64,000 nt of DNA from Alphaproteobacteria bacterium. Lineage in GTDB: Bacteria > Pseudomonadota > Alphaproteobacteria > Rhizobiales > Xanthobacteraceae. The position numbers were made by a program, and so were the translations under genes. How positions within the stretch are numbered: the first letter of the stretch is position 1; every line of letters begins with the position of its first letter. The stretch lies in NCBI GenBank assembly GCA_005884685.1, contig VBAH01000027.1:1-64000 (forward strand), in the 5' to 3' direction. The notes under the pieces were generated by a model that was given only the letters and a program-made list of their open reading frames with translations, had not been told where the DNA came from and searched no databases. Below, piece by piece: positions 37,667 through 45,444 of this stretch.

Positions 37667-37779
37667 GCTGTCATCCCGGACGGCCCGAAGGGCCGATCCG
37701 GGACCCATATATCCCGGCCGGGGGTGTATGGGTCCCGGCTCTCCCCCGGCTCAAGGCCGGGGTCGGCCGGGATGACAGC
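37667..37779. repeat. GCTGTCAT..ATGACAGC palindromic element upstream of hrpB
   Basis: Perfect outer arms GCTGTCATCCCGG and CCGGGATGACAGC frame two internal hairpins (CGGCCC-gaa-GGGCCG and CCCCGGC-tcaa-GCCGGGG). It lies in the 210-nt divergent gap between hrpB and the acyltransferase gene. The remaining 85 nt before 37865 hold the acyltransferase leader and show no clear promoter. Confidence 0.85.
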
Positions 37780-37864
37780 GGAGCTTATGGTTAACACATT
37801 CCTAACCGCTGCCCCGGCCCGCTCCTTGCTCGCGTAAAGCCGAACGCAACGCGGCAGTCGCATA

Positions 37865-38914
37865 ATGGCACGCATGGGAACGGAACTGGGACAGGCCGGC
37901 GCCGCGCGCGTCGACTGGATCGACTACGCCAAGGGCTTCTGCATCGTCATGGTGGTGATGATGCATTCGACGCTCGGCGTCGAGGCCGCGGCCGGACACG
38001 AGAGCTGGATGCACTATGCGGTCGCGTTCGCCAAGCCGTTCCGCATGCCCGACTTCTTCCTGATCTCGGGTCTGTTCCTCGCGCGCGTGATCGATCGCGA
38101 CTGGCGCACTTATCTCGACCGCAAGGTTGTCCACTTCGCCTACTTCTATGTGCTGTGGGTCACGATCCAGTTCGCCTTCAAGGCACCCGCCTTTGCGGCC
38201 GAGCACGGTGTGCTCGGCGTCGCCAAACTCTACGCCGAGGCCTTCGTCGAGCCGTTCGGCACGCTCTGGTTCATCTACCTGCTGCCGATCTTCTTCGTCG
38301 TCACGAAGCTCACGCGCGGCGTGCCGATACTGATCGTGTGGACCGTCCTCGCCGCGCTCGAGATCGCGCAGATCCAGACCGGCTGGACCGTGATCGACGA
38401 GTTCGCTGCCCGCTTCGTCTATTTCTACACCGGCTACATCCTCAGCATCCGCATCTTCCAGCTCGCCGCCGCCGTGCAGGCTCGGCCGGCGCTTGCCGCC
38501 TATGCGCTCACCGCCTGGGCGCTGCTGAACGGATTTTATGTATTCGGCGGCCTCGCCGACAAACCGTTCGTCTCGCTCACGCTCGGGCTGATCGGGGCCG
38601 CCGCGGTCGTTTCGGTCTCGGCACTGATCGCGAAGAGCGACGCATTTTCGGTGCTGCGCTATCTCGGGCGGAATTCGATCGTCGTCTATCTCGCCTTCTT
38701 CCTCGGCATGGCGGCCTCACGCTCGGTGCTGCTCAAGAGCGGCCTGATCCCGGACCTCGGGACGATCGCGCTCCTCGTCACCGCCTGCGCCATCGGCGTC
38801 GCTGTCGCGCTGTTCTGGGCAGTGCGCGGCACGCCGCTCCGGTTCCTGTTCGAGCGCCCCGCCTGGGCGCGGCTCGAGGCGAAGCCGAGATTCACCCTCC
38901 AGCCTGCCGCGTGA
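37865..38914 (+). CDS. Acyltransferase 3 family membrane protein
   Basis: Integral membrane O-acyltransferase-like protein (349 residues) with about ten hydrophobic helices. The family start is RVDWIDYAKGFCIVMVVMMH near residue 14, where the His at the end of the first helix is the conserved catalytic candidate. FRMPDFFLISGLFLARVI near 60 is the second motif. It probably transfers acyl groups to a cell-surface carbohydrate, and the sequence resembles OpgC-like members. The SemiSWEET gene begins 37 nt downstream on the same strand. Acceptor and donor are unknown. Confidence 0.88.
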   Translation: MARMGTELGQAGAARVDWIDYAKGFCIVMVVMMHSTLGVEAAAGHESWMHYAVAFAKPFRMPDFFLISGLFLARVIDRDWRTYLDRKVVHFAYFYVLWVTIQFAFKAPAFAAEHGVLGVAKLYAEAFVEPFGTLWFIYLLPIFFVVTKLTRGVPILIVWTVLAALEIAQIQTGWTVIDEFAARFVYFYTGYILSIRIFQLAAAVQARPALAAYALTAWALLNGFYVFGGLADKPFVSLTLGLIGAAAVVSVSALIAKSDAFSVLRYLGRNSIVVYLAFFLGMAASRSVLLKSGLIPDLGTIALLVTACAIGVAVALFWAVRGTPLRFLFERPAWARLEAKPRFTLQPAA

Positions 38915-38951
38915 TCGGGAACCGACCCGGCGCCGCCCGGCTTACCGGGCC

Positions 38952-39221
38952 ATGCAACTCGTCACTGTGATCGGCCTCGTCGCGGCATTCTGCACCACCG
39001 TCTCCTATATCCCGCAAATCCGCAAAATCTGGGCGACCGGCGAGACTCATGACATCTCGCTGAAGATGTTCCTGATCCTTGCGGCGGGCATTGCGCTCTG
39101 GGTCCTCTACGGCGTCTTGCGGGGCGATGCCGTCATCATCCTCGCCAATAGTGTGAGCCTCGCGTTTCTCGCCGCGATCCTGTTCTTCAAGTTGCGCAAC
39201 GTCGCCCGCGGGCGTGGATAA
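38952..39221 (+). CDS. SemiSWEET-type sugar transporter (PQ-loop, three helices)
   Basis: The 89-residue membrane protein has three helices, the bacterial half-size form of eukaryotic SWEET transporters, and must dimerise to form a pore. The first helix ends in the PQ motif TTVSYIPQIRKIWATGETHD near residues 16-35, then MFLILAAGIALWVLYGVLRG and VIILANSVSLAFLAAILFFK follow. The Pro of the PQ motif and the Trp/Asn positions of the sugar pocket are present. It lies between the acyltransferase and polA, all on the plus strand. The transported sugar is not predictable. Confidence 0.9.
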   Translation: MQLVTVIGLVAAFCTTVSYIPQIRKIWATGETHDISLKMFLILAAGIALWVLYGVLRGDAVIILANSVSLAFLAAILFFKLRNVARGRG

Positions 39222-39268
39222 CGCCGCCGCCGGTGTGAAATCTCCCGCCAAAGTCCTATATTCGCCCC

Positions 39269-42200
39269 ATGGCCAGAGCATCCGCAACGTCGGCCGCGCC
39301 AGCGGCATCTGCCGCGTCGCGCCCGCTGAAGAAGGGCGACCACGTCTTCCTGATCGACGGGTCGTCCTACATTTTCCGCGCCTATTTCGCCATGTTTGCC
39401 GCCGCGCAGAAGAGCGGCAAGAAGCTCACGCGCAGCGACGGGTTGCCAATCGGCGGCGTGCTCGCCTTCTCCAACATGCTGTTCAAGCTGTTGCGCGAGG
39501 GCTTCGACGCGGTGAAGCCGTCGCACGTCGCGGTCGTGTTCGACTACGCGGAGAAGACGTTCCGCAACGACATCTACCCCGATTACAAGGGCCATCGCCC
39601 CGATCCGCCGGACGAGTTGATCCCGCAGTTCCCGCTGATGCGCGAGGCCGTGCGCGCCTTCGGGCTGCTGCCGATCGAACAGCGCGGCTACGAGGCGGAC
39701 GACATCATCGCCACTTACGCACGCCAGACGGTCGAGGCGGGCGCCGACGCGACGATCGTTGCCGGCGACAAGGACCTGATGCAGCTCGTGCGTCCGGGCG
39801 TGCGCATGTTCGATCCGATGCCCGGCCGCGAGCGGCCGATCGGGCGCGACGAGGTGATCGAGAAGTTCGGCGTGCCGCCGGAGAAAGTCCCGGAGGTGCA
39901 GGCGCTGATCGGCGATTCGACCGACAATGTGCCCGGCGTGCCCGGCATCGGCGTGAAAACCGCCGCGCTGCTGATCAACGAATTCGGCGATCTCGAAACG
40001 CTCCTGGCGCGCGCCTCCGAGATCAAGCAGGAGAAGCGCCGCCAGGCGCTGATCGAGCACGCCGAAACCGCGCGCCTTTCGAAGCGGCTTGTGCTGCTTG
40101 ATGACCATGCGGCAGTCGATCTGCCGCTTGATCGGCTGTGCCTCGCGGGCGCCTCGTGCCTGGAGGGGGTCGAGCCGCACCGGCTGATCGCATTTTCCAA
40201 GGCGATGGAGTTCAACGACCTGACGCGGCGCGCATCCGCCCTGCTCGGCATCGACCCGAACACCGTCACGCCCGATGCGCGCTTCGCCGCCAAGGGGATT
40301 GGGGCGCCCGCGCTCGAAGCGGTCGAGGCGGCGGCCGCCCCGGCCGCGGCGACGACGGCCTCCACGCCGCTGCCTGCCACAACGGGCGAATTGTTTCCCG
40401 AGACGCTGCCGCGGCGAAAGCCCGGCAACGACAATTTCAGTTTTGCGCCGGATGCGCTGGTCACCGGGCGGCGCGCCGAGATCGCGGCCGCCGAAATCGA
40501 GCATGCGCGCTACGGCACGATTTCCGACATGGCGGCGCTCGACCGCTGGATCGCGGCGGCGACACGCGAGGGCGTCATCGCGCTCGACCTGCGCACCACG
40601 TCGGACGATCCGATGCAGGCCGACATCACCGGCTTCGCGCTTGCGGTGCGGTCGAACGAGGCGTGTTACCTGCCGCTCGGCCATCGCATGGCCGACGACC
40701 TGCTCGCGGGCGGCGGTCTGGTCGGAGGGCAGATTCCCGCACGCGATGCGCTCGCGCGGCTGAAGCCGCTGCTGGAAGACCCGGGCATCCTGAAGATCGG
40801 GCACGATTTCAAGGCCGACACGCTGGTGCTGGCGCGCCACGGCATCACGGTGCAATCGATCGACGACGTGATGCTGATGTCGTACGTGCTCGATGCCGGG
40901 CTCGGCGGCCACGGCATGGATGAGCTCGCGACGCGTCACCTCGATCATGCGCCGATCGCGTTCCACGACATCGCCGGCAAGGGCCGCACCGCGATCGCCT
41001 TCGAGCGGGTCGAGATCGCGCGCGCCGCGACGTTTTGCGCGGAAAGCGCCGACATCGTGTTCCGCCTCTGGCGCCTGTTGCGCGCGCGTCTCGTCGCCGA
41101 GCGGATGTCCACCGTCTACGCCACGCTGGAGCGGCCGCTGTTGCCGGTGCTCGCCCGCATGGAGCGGCGCGGCATCGCCATCGACCCGCAGATGCTGCGC
41201 CGGCTCTCCTCGGATTTCGCCCAGACGACCGCGCGGCTCGAGGACGAGATCGCCGTTCTCGCGGGCGAGCGCATCAACCTCGGCAGCCCGAAGCAGCTCG
41301 GCGACATCCTGTTCGGCAAGATGGGGCTGCCGGGCGCAAGCAAGACGCCGACCGGTGCGTGGTCGACGCGCGCCAACGTGCTGGAGGAGCTGGCCGAGGA
41401 ACAGGGCATCGAGATCGCGCGCAAGATCCTCGACTGGCGCCAGGTCTCCAAGCTCAAGTCCACTTACACCGACGCACTGCCGACTTACGTTCACCCCGAG
41501 ACCAAGCGCGTCCATACGTCGTACGCGCTCGCCGCGACCACGACCGGCCGCCTCTCCTCTTCCGAGCCGAACCTGCAGAACATCCCGGCGCGTACCGAGG
41601 AGGGACGCAAGATCCGCCGCGCGTTCATTGCCGCGCCGGGATACAAGCTTGTCTCCGCCGACTACTCCCAGATCGAGCTGCGGCTGCTGGCCGAGATCGC
41701 CAATGTGCCTGCACTGCGCGCCGCCTTCCAGGCCGGCATCGACATCCACACCATGACGGCGTCCGAGATGTTCGGCGTGCCGGTGAAGGACATGCCGACC
41801 GACGTGCGCCGGCGCGCCAAGGCGATCAACTTCGTCATCATCTACGGCATCTCGGCGTTCGGCCTTGCCAATCAGCTCGGCATCGGGCGCGAGGAGGCCG
41901 GCGCCTATATCAAGAAGTACTTCGAGCGCTTCCCCGGCATCCGCGACTACATGGAGGAGAGCAAGGCGTTCTGCCGCCAGCACGGCCACGTGCTCACTTT
42001 GTTCGGCCGCAAGATGCATTACCCGGAGATCAAGGCCAAGAATCCGTCGGTGCGCGCCTTCAACGAGCGCGCCGCGATCAACGCGCGGCTGCAGGGTTCG
42101 GCCGCCGACATCATCCGCCGCGCGATGGTGCGGATGGAGGATGCGCTCGCCGAGCAGAAGCTCGGCGCGCTGATGCTGCTGCAAGTGCACGACGAGCTGG

Positions 42201-42346
42201 TGTTCGAGGTGCCGGAGGCCGAAGTCGACAGGACGCTCCCGGTGGTCAAGCGCGTGATGGAAGACGCGCCGATGCCGGCGGTGGCGCTCTCGGTGCCGCT
42301 CGCGGTCGATGCGCATGCGGCGAACAATTGGGAAGAGGCGCACTAG
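39269..42346 (+). CDS. polA: DNA polymerase I
   Basis: Repair and Okazaki-fragment-processing polymerase (1025 residues). The 5' nuclease domain (about 25-320) has FLIDGSSYIFRAYFA, FDYAEKTFRNDIYPDYKGHR and EADDIIATYA. The 3'-5' exonuclease-like domain (about 420-620) has lost its catalytic residues: the D-x-E motif reads LDLRTTS near 438, motif II IGHDFKAD keeps only the Asp, and motif III reads FCAESAD where YxxxD is expected. The polymerase domain is intact with motif A VSADYSQIELRLLAEI near 794, motif B RRAKAINFVIIYG near 850 and motif C LLQVHDELVFE near 970. A 90-residue low-complexity linker lies near 340-400. The polymerase therefore probably lacks proofreading. Confidence 0.96.
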   Translation: MARASATSAAPAASAASRPLKKGDHVFLIDGSSYIFRAYFAMFAAAQKSGKKLTRSDGLPIGGVLAFSNMLFKLLREGFDAVKPSHVAVVFDYAEKTFRNDIYPDYKGHRPDPPDELIPQFPLMREAVRAFGLLPIEQRGYEADDIIATYARQTVEAGADATIVAGDKDLMQLVRPGVRMFDPMPGRERPIGRDEVIEKFGVPPEKVPEVQALIGDSTDNVPGVPGIGVKTAALLINEFGDLETLLARASEIKQEKRRQALIEHAETARLSKRLVLLDDHAAVDLPLDRLCLAGASCLEGVEPHRLIAFSKAMEFNDLTRRASALLGIDPNTVTPDARFAAKGIGAPALEAVEAAAAPAAATTASTPLPATTGELFPETLPRRKPGNDNFSFAPDALVTGRRAEIAAAEIEHARYGTISDMAALDRWIAAATREGVIALDLRTTSDDPMQADITGFALAVRSNEACYLPLGHRMADDLLAGGGLVGGQIPARDALARLKPLLEDPGILKIGHDFKADTLVLARHGITVQSIDDVMLMSYVLDAGLGGHGMDELATRHLDHAPIAFHDIAGKGRTAIAFERVEIARAATFCAESADIVFRLWRLLRARLVAERMSTVYATLERPLLPVLARMERRGIAIDPQMLRRLSSDFAQTTARLEDEIAVLAGERINLGSPKQLGDILFGKMGLPGASKTPTGAWSTRANVLEELAEEQGIEIARKILDWRQVSKLKSTYTDALPTYVHPETKRVHTSYALAATTTGRLSSSEPNLQNIPARTEEGRKIRRAFIAAPGYKLVSADYSQIELRLLAEIANVPALRAAFQAGIDIHTMTASEMFGVPVKDMPTDVRRRAKAINFVIIYGISAFGLANQLGIGREEAGAYIKKYFERFPGIRDYMEESKAFCRQHGHVLTLFGRKMHYPEIKAKNPSVRAFNERAAINARLQGSAADIIRRAMVRMEDALAEQKLGALMLLQVHDELVFEVPEAEVDRTLPVVKRVMEDAPMPAVALSVPLAVDAHAANNWEEAH

Positions 42347-42372
42347 CCTGTGCCGACCAGGCAGCCCATGCC

Positions 42373-42999
42373 GTGATCGCTCTCGCCAGCCTGCTCGCCT
42401 TCGCGCTCACCTGTGTGATCGTCGAGATCACGCCGGGGCCGAACATGGCATGGCTCGCGGCGCTGTCGCTCGCGCGCGGCTGGCGCGTCGGCCTCGCGGC
42501 AGTGGCGGGCGTTGCGCTCGGCCTGTCGGCCTACGGCGTCGCGGCCGCGCTGGGTGTCGCAGCGGCAATCGAGAACTCGGCCTTTCTGTATGAGACCTTG
42601 CGCTGGGGCGGGGTCGCCTATCTGCTCTGGCTCGCGTGGGACGCCTGGTCGACCGCCGGCGACATGGCGCCCGAGGCCGGCGCCGCCAACCATGAGCACC
42701 GCTCGGCATTCCGCCGCGGGGTCATCACGAACCTGCTCAACCCCAAGGCGGCGGTATTCTACATCGCGGTGCTGCCTGAATTCGTCACGCCGCAGGCGGG
42801 CAGCATCGTCGCACAAACGCTCACTCTCTCGGCAATCTATGTGGCGATCGCGACTGCCATCCATGCGCTCATCGTTATCTCGGCAAGCCGCTTGCGTGAG
42901 TTAATCAATGATCCGGCGCGCTTGCGCCCGATCCGGCGCATCCTCGCCGTTATGCTTGCTGGCGTCGCGATCTGGCTTGCGTGGAGCACGGCGCGCTGA
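42373..42999 (+). CDS. LysE/RhtB-family amino-acid exporter
   Basis: The 208-residue inner-membrane protein has five to six hydrophobic helices. The family motif is VIVEITPGPNMAWLAALSLARGWRVGLAAV near residues 14-43 (TPGPNM is the signature), and GVITNLLNPKAAVFYIAVLPEFV near 120-142 is the second conserved block. It would export amino acids or related compounds. The start is a GTG 27 nt after the polA stop; only weak ribosome binding is seen. A partial copy of the polA 3' end follows immediately, so this gene is bracketed by polA-derived direct repeats. Confidence 0.88.
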   Translation: MIALASLLAFALTCVIVEITPGPNMAWLAALSLARGWRVGLAAVAGVALGLSAYGVAAALGVAAAIENSAFLYETLRWGGVAYLLWLAWDAWSTAGDMAPEAGAANHEHRSAFRRGVITNLLNPKAAVFYIAVLPEFVTPQAGSIVAQTLTLSAIYVAIATAIHALIVISASRLRELINDPARLRPIRRILAVMLAGVAIWLAWSTAR

Positions 43000-43011
43000 T
43001 CGGCGCGTTTG

Positions 43012-43127
43012 CGGCCGAGGTGCCCGATGTCGATGTCGCGCTGACGCTGCCGGTGGGCAAGCGCGTGACGGAAGACGCGCCGATGCCGGCCGTGGCGCTC
43101 TCGGTGCCGCTCGCGGTCGATGCGCAA
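43012..43127 (+). pseudogene. Duplicated fragment of the polA 3' end
   Basis: About 115 nt downstream of the LysE gene match the last part of polA (about 42203-42320). The final 56 nt (from GAAGACGCGCCGATG to GTCGATGCGCA) differ at only one position between the two sites. The first half is more diverged. In frame it still reads KRVTEDAPMPAVALSVPLAV, as in PolA. It has no promoter or complete domain and is a decaying remnant. Confidence 0.88.
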
Positions 43128-43151
43128 CTGGCAAGAGGCGCGTTGAGCGCG

Positions 43152-43571
43152 CTAGGTAACTTCGACCAATCTTTTCACGTCGGCCGGTTGAAAGCGATGC
43201 CGCGAGAGCGCGTTGAGAAAGCGTGTGTCCTCGGTGACCAGCGTTATTCCCAAACTTTCGGCCAATGCCAGATAGATGCAGTCATAGACGGGATGATCGA
43301 TCGCGGCAGCGATCATGAGAGCGCGCCGGAGATGAGGCCGATTGGAATGCACCTCGAATGCCGCGCTATTGAATACTTCGATCAAATCGATGGCTGCCTC
43401 TTGTGCCAAACGGCGGTCGTGGACACGATTCAAAATCGCGTTGCCGATTTCTGCGTAGACGAGTTCCGGAACGACGATGCGCGAGCTTGCAACTAATGAA
43501 CTGGCACGATTGCTGTCCGGTTCTGTAACCAATGTTTTGAACAGGATACTGGTGTCGGCTACGACGATCAT
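43152..43571 (-). CDS. PIN-domain toxin (VapC/FitB-like)
   Basis: Putative ribonuclease toxin (139 residues). The acidic PIN residues are Asp in VVADTSILFKTL near residue 6, Glu in VVPELVYAEIGNAI near 37-41, Asp in HPVYDCIYLALAESLG near 97 and Asp in TLVTEDTRFLNAL near 115. Its ATG overlaps the stop of the antitoxin gene by 4 nt (ATGA), the classic type II arrangement. It ends 24 nt from the polA remnant on the opposite strand. The toxin probably cleaves tRNA or rRNA when free, by family knowledge. Confidence 0.92.
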   Translation of the reverse strand: MIVVADTSILFKTLVTEPDSNRASSLVASSRIVVPELVYAEIGNAILNRVHDRRLAQEAAIDLIEVFNSAAFEVHSNRPHLRRALMIAAAIDHPVYDCIYLALAESLGITLVTEDTRFLNALSRHRFQPADVKRLVEVT

Positions 43572-43858
43572 TTTTTGGCCGGTGGTGCCGTCAACTCCGC
43601 AATATAACGGCTGCGCTCCTCACGCATCTTGCTGATTTCCTCGCTCGAGTCGGGAAAGACCTGATCGCCGAATATTTCTTTGCGCTTCGCCGTCATCCGC
43701 TCGACCCACTCTCGCTGCCTCGCCAGTTGCTCGTCGAGCACGGCGGCGCTTAAGATTGTTCGCGCCTCTTCCTCCATCGAGCGGCCCGCGGCGGCCGCGC
43801 GTTTTTTCAGGCCGTCGATCACGGTCTGGTCGAGCCGGCGAATGGTAATTTGGGTCAT
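43568..43858 (-). CDS. FitA/VapB-like antitoxin with ribbon-helix-helix N-terminus
   Basis: The 96-residue protein has a FitA-type N-terminus (TQITIRRLDQTVIDGLKKRA followed by AAAGRSMEEEARTIL), the RHH/Arc fold that binds operator DNA. A charged helical C-terminus (QREWVERMTAKRKEIF and later SKMREERSRYIAEL) probably binds the toxin active site. It overlaps the PIN toxin by 4 nt. A 19-bp palindrome lies 20-38 nt upstream and is a good candidate operator for autoregulation by the complex. Confidence 0.9.
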   Translation of the reverse strand: MTQITIRRLDQTVIDGLKKRAAAAGRSMEEEARTILSAAVLDEQLARQREWVERMTAKRKEIFGDQVFPDSSEEISKMREERSRYIAELTAPPAKK

Positions 43859-43877
43859 GGTGTCGGCCTGTTGACCG

Positions 43878-43896
43878 GTGCATGCAATGCATGCAC
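43878..43896. promoter_or_regulatory. Perfect palindrome, probable FitAB operator
   Basis: GTGCATGCA-a-TGCATGCAC: two perfect 9-bp arms around one A, 20 nt upstream of the antitoxin start. FitA-type RHH antitoxins bind paired inverted half-sites in this position, so this is probably the operator through which the antitoxin-toxin complex represses the pair. It is also about 80 nt upstream of the divergent permease gene. Confidence 0.7.
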
Positions 43897-43976
43897 TTTA
43901 ACCCATGGCAGCCCGTCCGGCAAACATTATCGCGCCAACAGACAGGCGGCGGCCATCGCGCCGGAACCGCTCCCGT

Positions 43977-45392
43977 ATGCTTGCCCGTGTGATCGCCGCG
44001 ATCCCTATAGCATTTGCGACCGAGCCGGCCTTCGCCGCCCCAGGTCTCGACGGCGCCGCCATGCGCTGGCCGTGGGCGCTGCCGTTCGCCGCCATGCTGC
44101 TCTCGATCGCGGCCGGCCCGCTGCTGTTCCCGCAAGTCTGGCACCGGCACTACGGCAAGATCGCGTTTGGCTGGAGTGTCCTGGTGCTCGCGGCGGTCGC
44201 GGCGTTTTACGGCGTGATGGCGGCGGTGGCCGCGTTCCTCCACACGATCCTGACCGAATACCTGAGCTTCATCGTGGTGCTGTTCGCGCTCTATGTCGTG
44301 GCCGGTGGCATCCTCGTGACCGGAAACTTGCGCGGCACACCGCTCATCAACACGGCGTTGCTCGGCGCGGGCACGCTGATCGCGAGCCTCGTCGGTACGA
44401 CCGGCGCCGCCATGATCCTGATCCGGCCGCTGCTGCGCGCCAACGAGCAGCGCGAGAACAAGACACACATCGTGGTGTTCTTCATCATTCTGGTAGCCAA
44501 TGTCGGCGGCGCGCTGACGCCGCTCGGCGACCCGCCGCTGTTTGTCGGTTTCCTGCGCGGCGTCGATTTTCTCTGGACCGCGCAACATCTCTGGCTGCAA
44601 ACCCTGATCGTCGTGGTTTCCGTGCTGGGGATGTTCTTCGCCGTCGATTGCTGGTTCAGCCGCCGCGAGCCGCGCGCCGAAACGAGCGAACCGGCGCACA
44701 TCACGATCCGCGGCGGCGTCAATCTGTTGCTGATCGCATTCATCGTCGCGGCCCTGCTCGGCTCGGCGGTGTGGAGGCCGGGCGTCTCGTTCAACGTCCT
44801 CGGCAGCGACATCGCGCTGCAAAATCTCGCGCGCGACGCTGCCATGATCGTCATCGCGCTGGCGTCGCTGTGGCTCACCCCCGAGGAGCACCGCGCCGCC
44901 AACGGATTTTCCTTCGAGCCGATCCGCGAAGTCGCCAAGCTGTTTGCCGGCATCTTCGTCACCATCATTCCGGTGGTGGCGATGCTCGAGGCGGGGCGCA
45001 ATGGCGCATTCACGTGGCTCTTGCGCGTCGTCACCGAGCCGGACGGCACGCCGCATGAAGTCGCCTATTTCTGGCTCACTGGCGCACTCTCGGCGTTCCT
45101 CGACAATGCGCCGACCTATCTTGTGTTCTTCGAGCTTGCGGGAGGCGATGCGCAAATGCTGATGGGGCCGCTCGCCGGCACACTCGCGGCGATCTCGATG
45201 GGCGCCGTCTACATGGGCGCGCTCACCTACATCGGCAACGCGCCGAACTTCATGGTCTACGCAATCGCGCAGGAGCGCGGCGTGAAGATGCCGAGCTTCT
45301 TCGCCTACACGCTGTGGGCAGCGCTGATCCTGGTGCCGCTCTTTCTGCTGCTCACCTGGCTGCCGGTCGCGCCGATTCTCAAGTCGTCTTGA
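43977..45392 (+). CDS. NhaD/ArsB-type ion transporter superfamily permease
   Basis: The 471-residue membrane protein has about 12 hydrophobic segments. It begins with a signal-like segment MLARVIAAIPIAFATEPAFA. Hallmarks of the citrate/NhaD-type transporter fold are VANVGGALTPLGDPPLFVGF near residue 172 and the mirrored GALSAFLDNAPTYLVFFE near 367. The second repeat also has GALTYIGNAPNFMVYAIA near 417. These two broken-helix motifs line the ion site. It is probably a sodium:proton antiporter or an organic anion transporter. The start is uncertain: an ATG 24 codons upstream is in frame, but the 43977 ATG begins the hydrophobic signal. A related permease follows 52 nt downstream. Confidence 0.85.
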   Translation: MLARVIAAIPIAFATEPAFAAPGLDGAAMRWPWALPFAAMLLSIAAGPLLFPQVWHRHYGKIAFGWSVLVLAAVAAFYGVMAAVAAFLHTILTEYLSFIVVLFALYVVAGGILVTGNLRGTPLINTALLGAGTLIASLVGTTGAAMILIRPLLRANEQRENKTHIVVFFIILVANVGGALTPLGDPPLFVGFLRGVDFLWTAQHLWLQTLIVVVSVLGMFFAVDCWFSRREPRAETSEPAHITIRGGVNLLLIAFIVAALLGSAVWRPGVSFNVLGSDIALQNLARDAAMIVIALASLWLTPEEHRAANGFSFEPIREVAKLFAGIFVTIIPVVAMLEAGRNGAFTWLLRVVTEPDGTPHEVAYFWLTGALSAFLDNAPTYLVFFELAGGDAQMLMGPLAGTLAAISMGAVYMGALTYIGNAPNFMVYAIAQERGVKMPSFFAYTLWAALILVPLFLLLTWLPVAPILKSS

Positions 45393-45444
45393 CTTGGTTT
45401 CTCCGGTGCCGGACTTTGGCCGCGGATTCTGGGGGGAATGATTG

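Noticed and set aside
39107-42343. A 1078-codon open frame antisense to polA
   Set aside because: All polymerase motifs are on the plus strand, and the minus-strand translation is a Leu/Arg/Asp/His-rich shadow with no recognisable domain or ribosome binding site.
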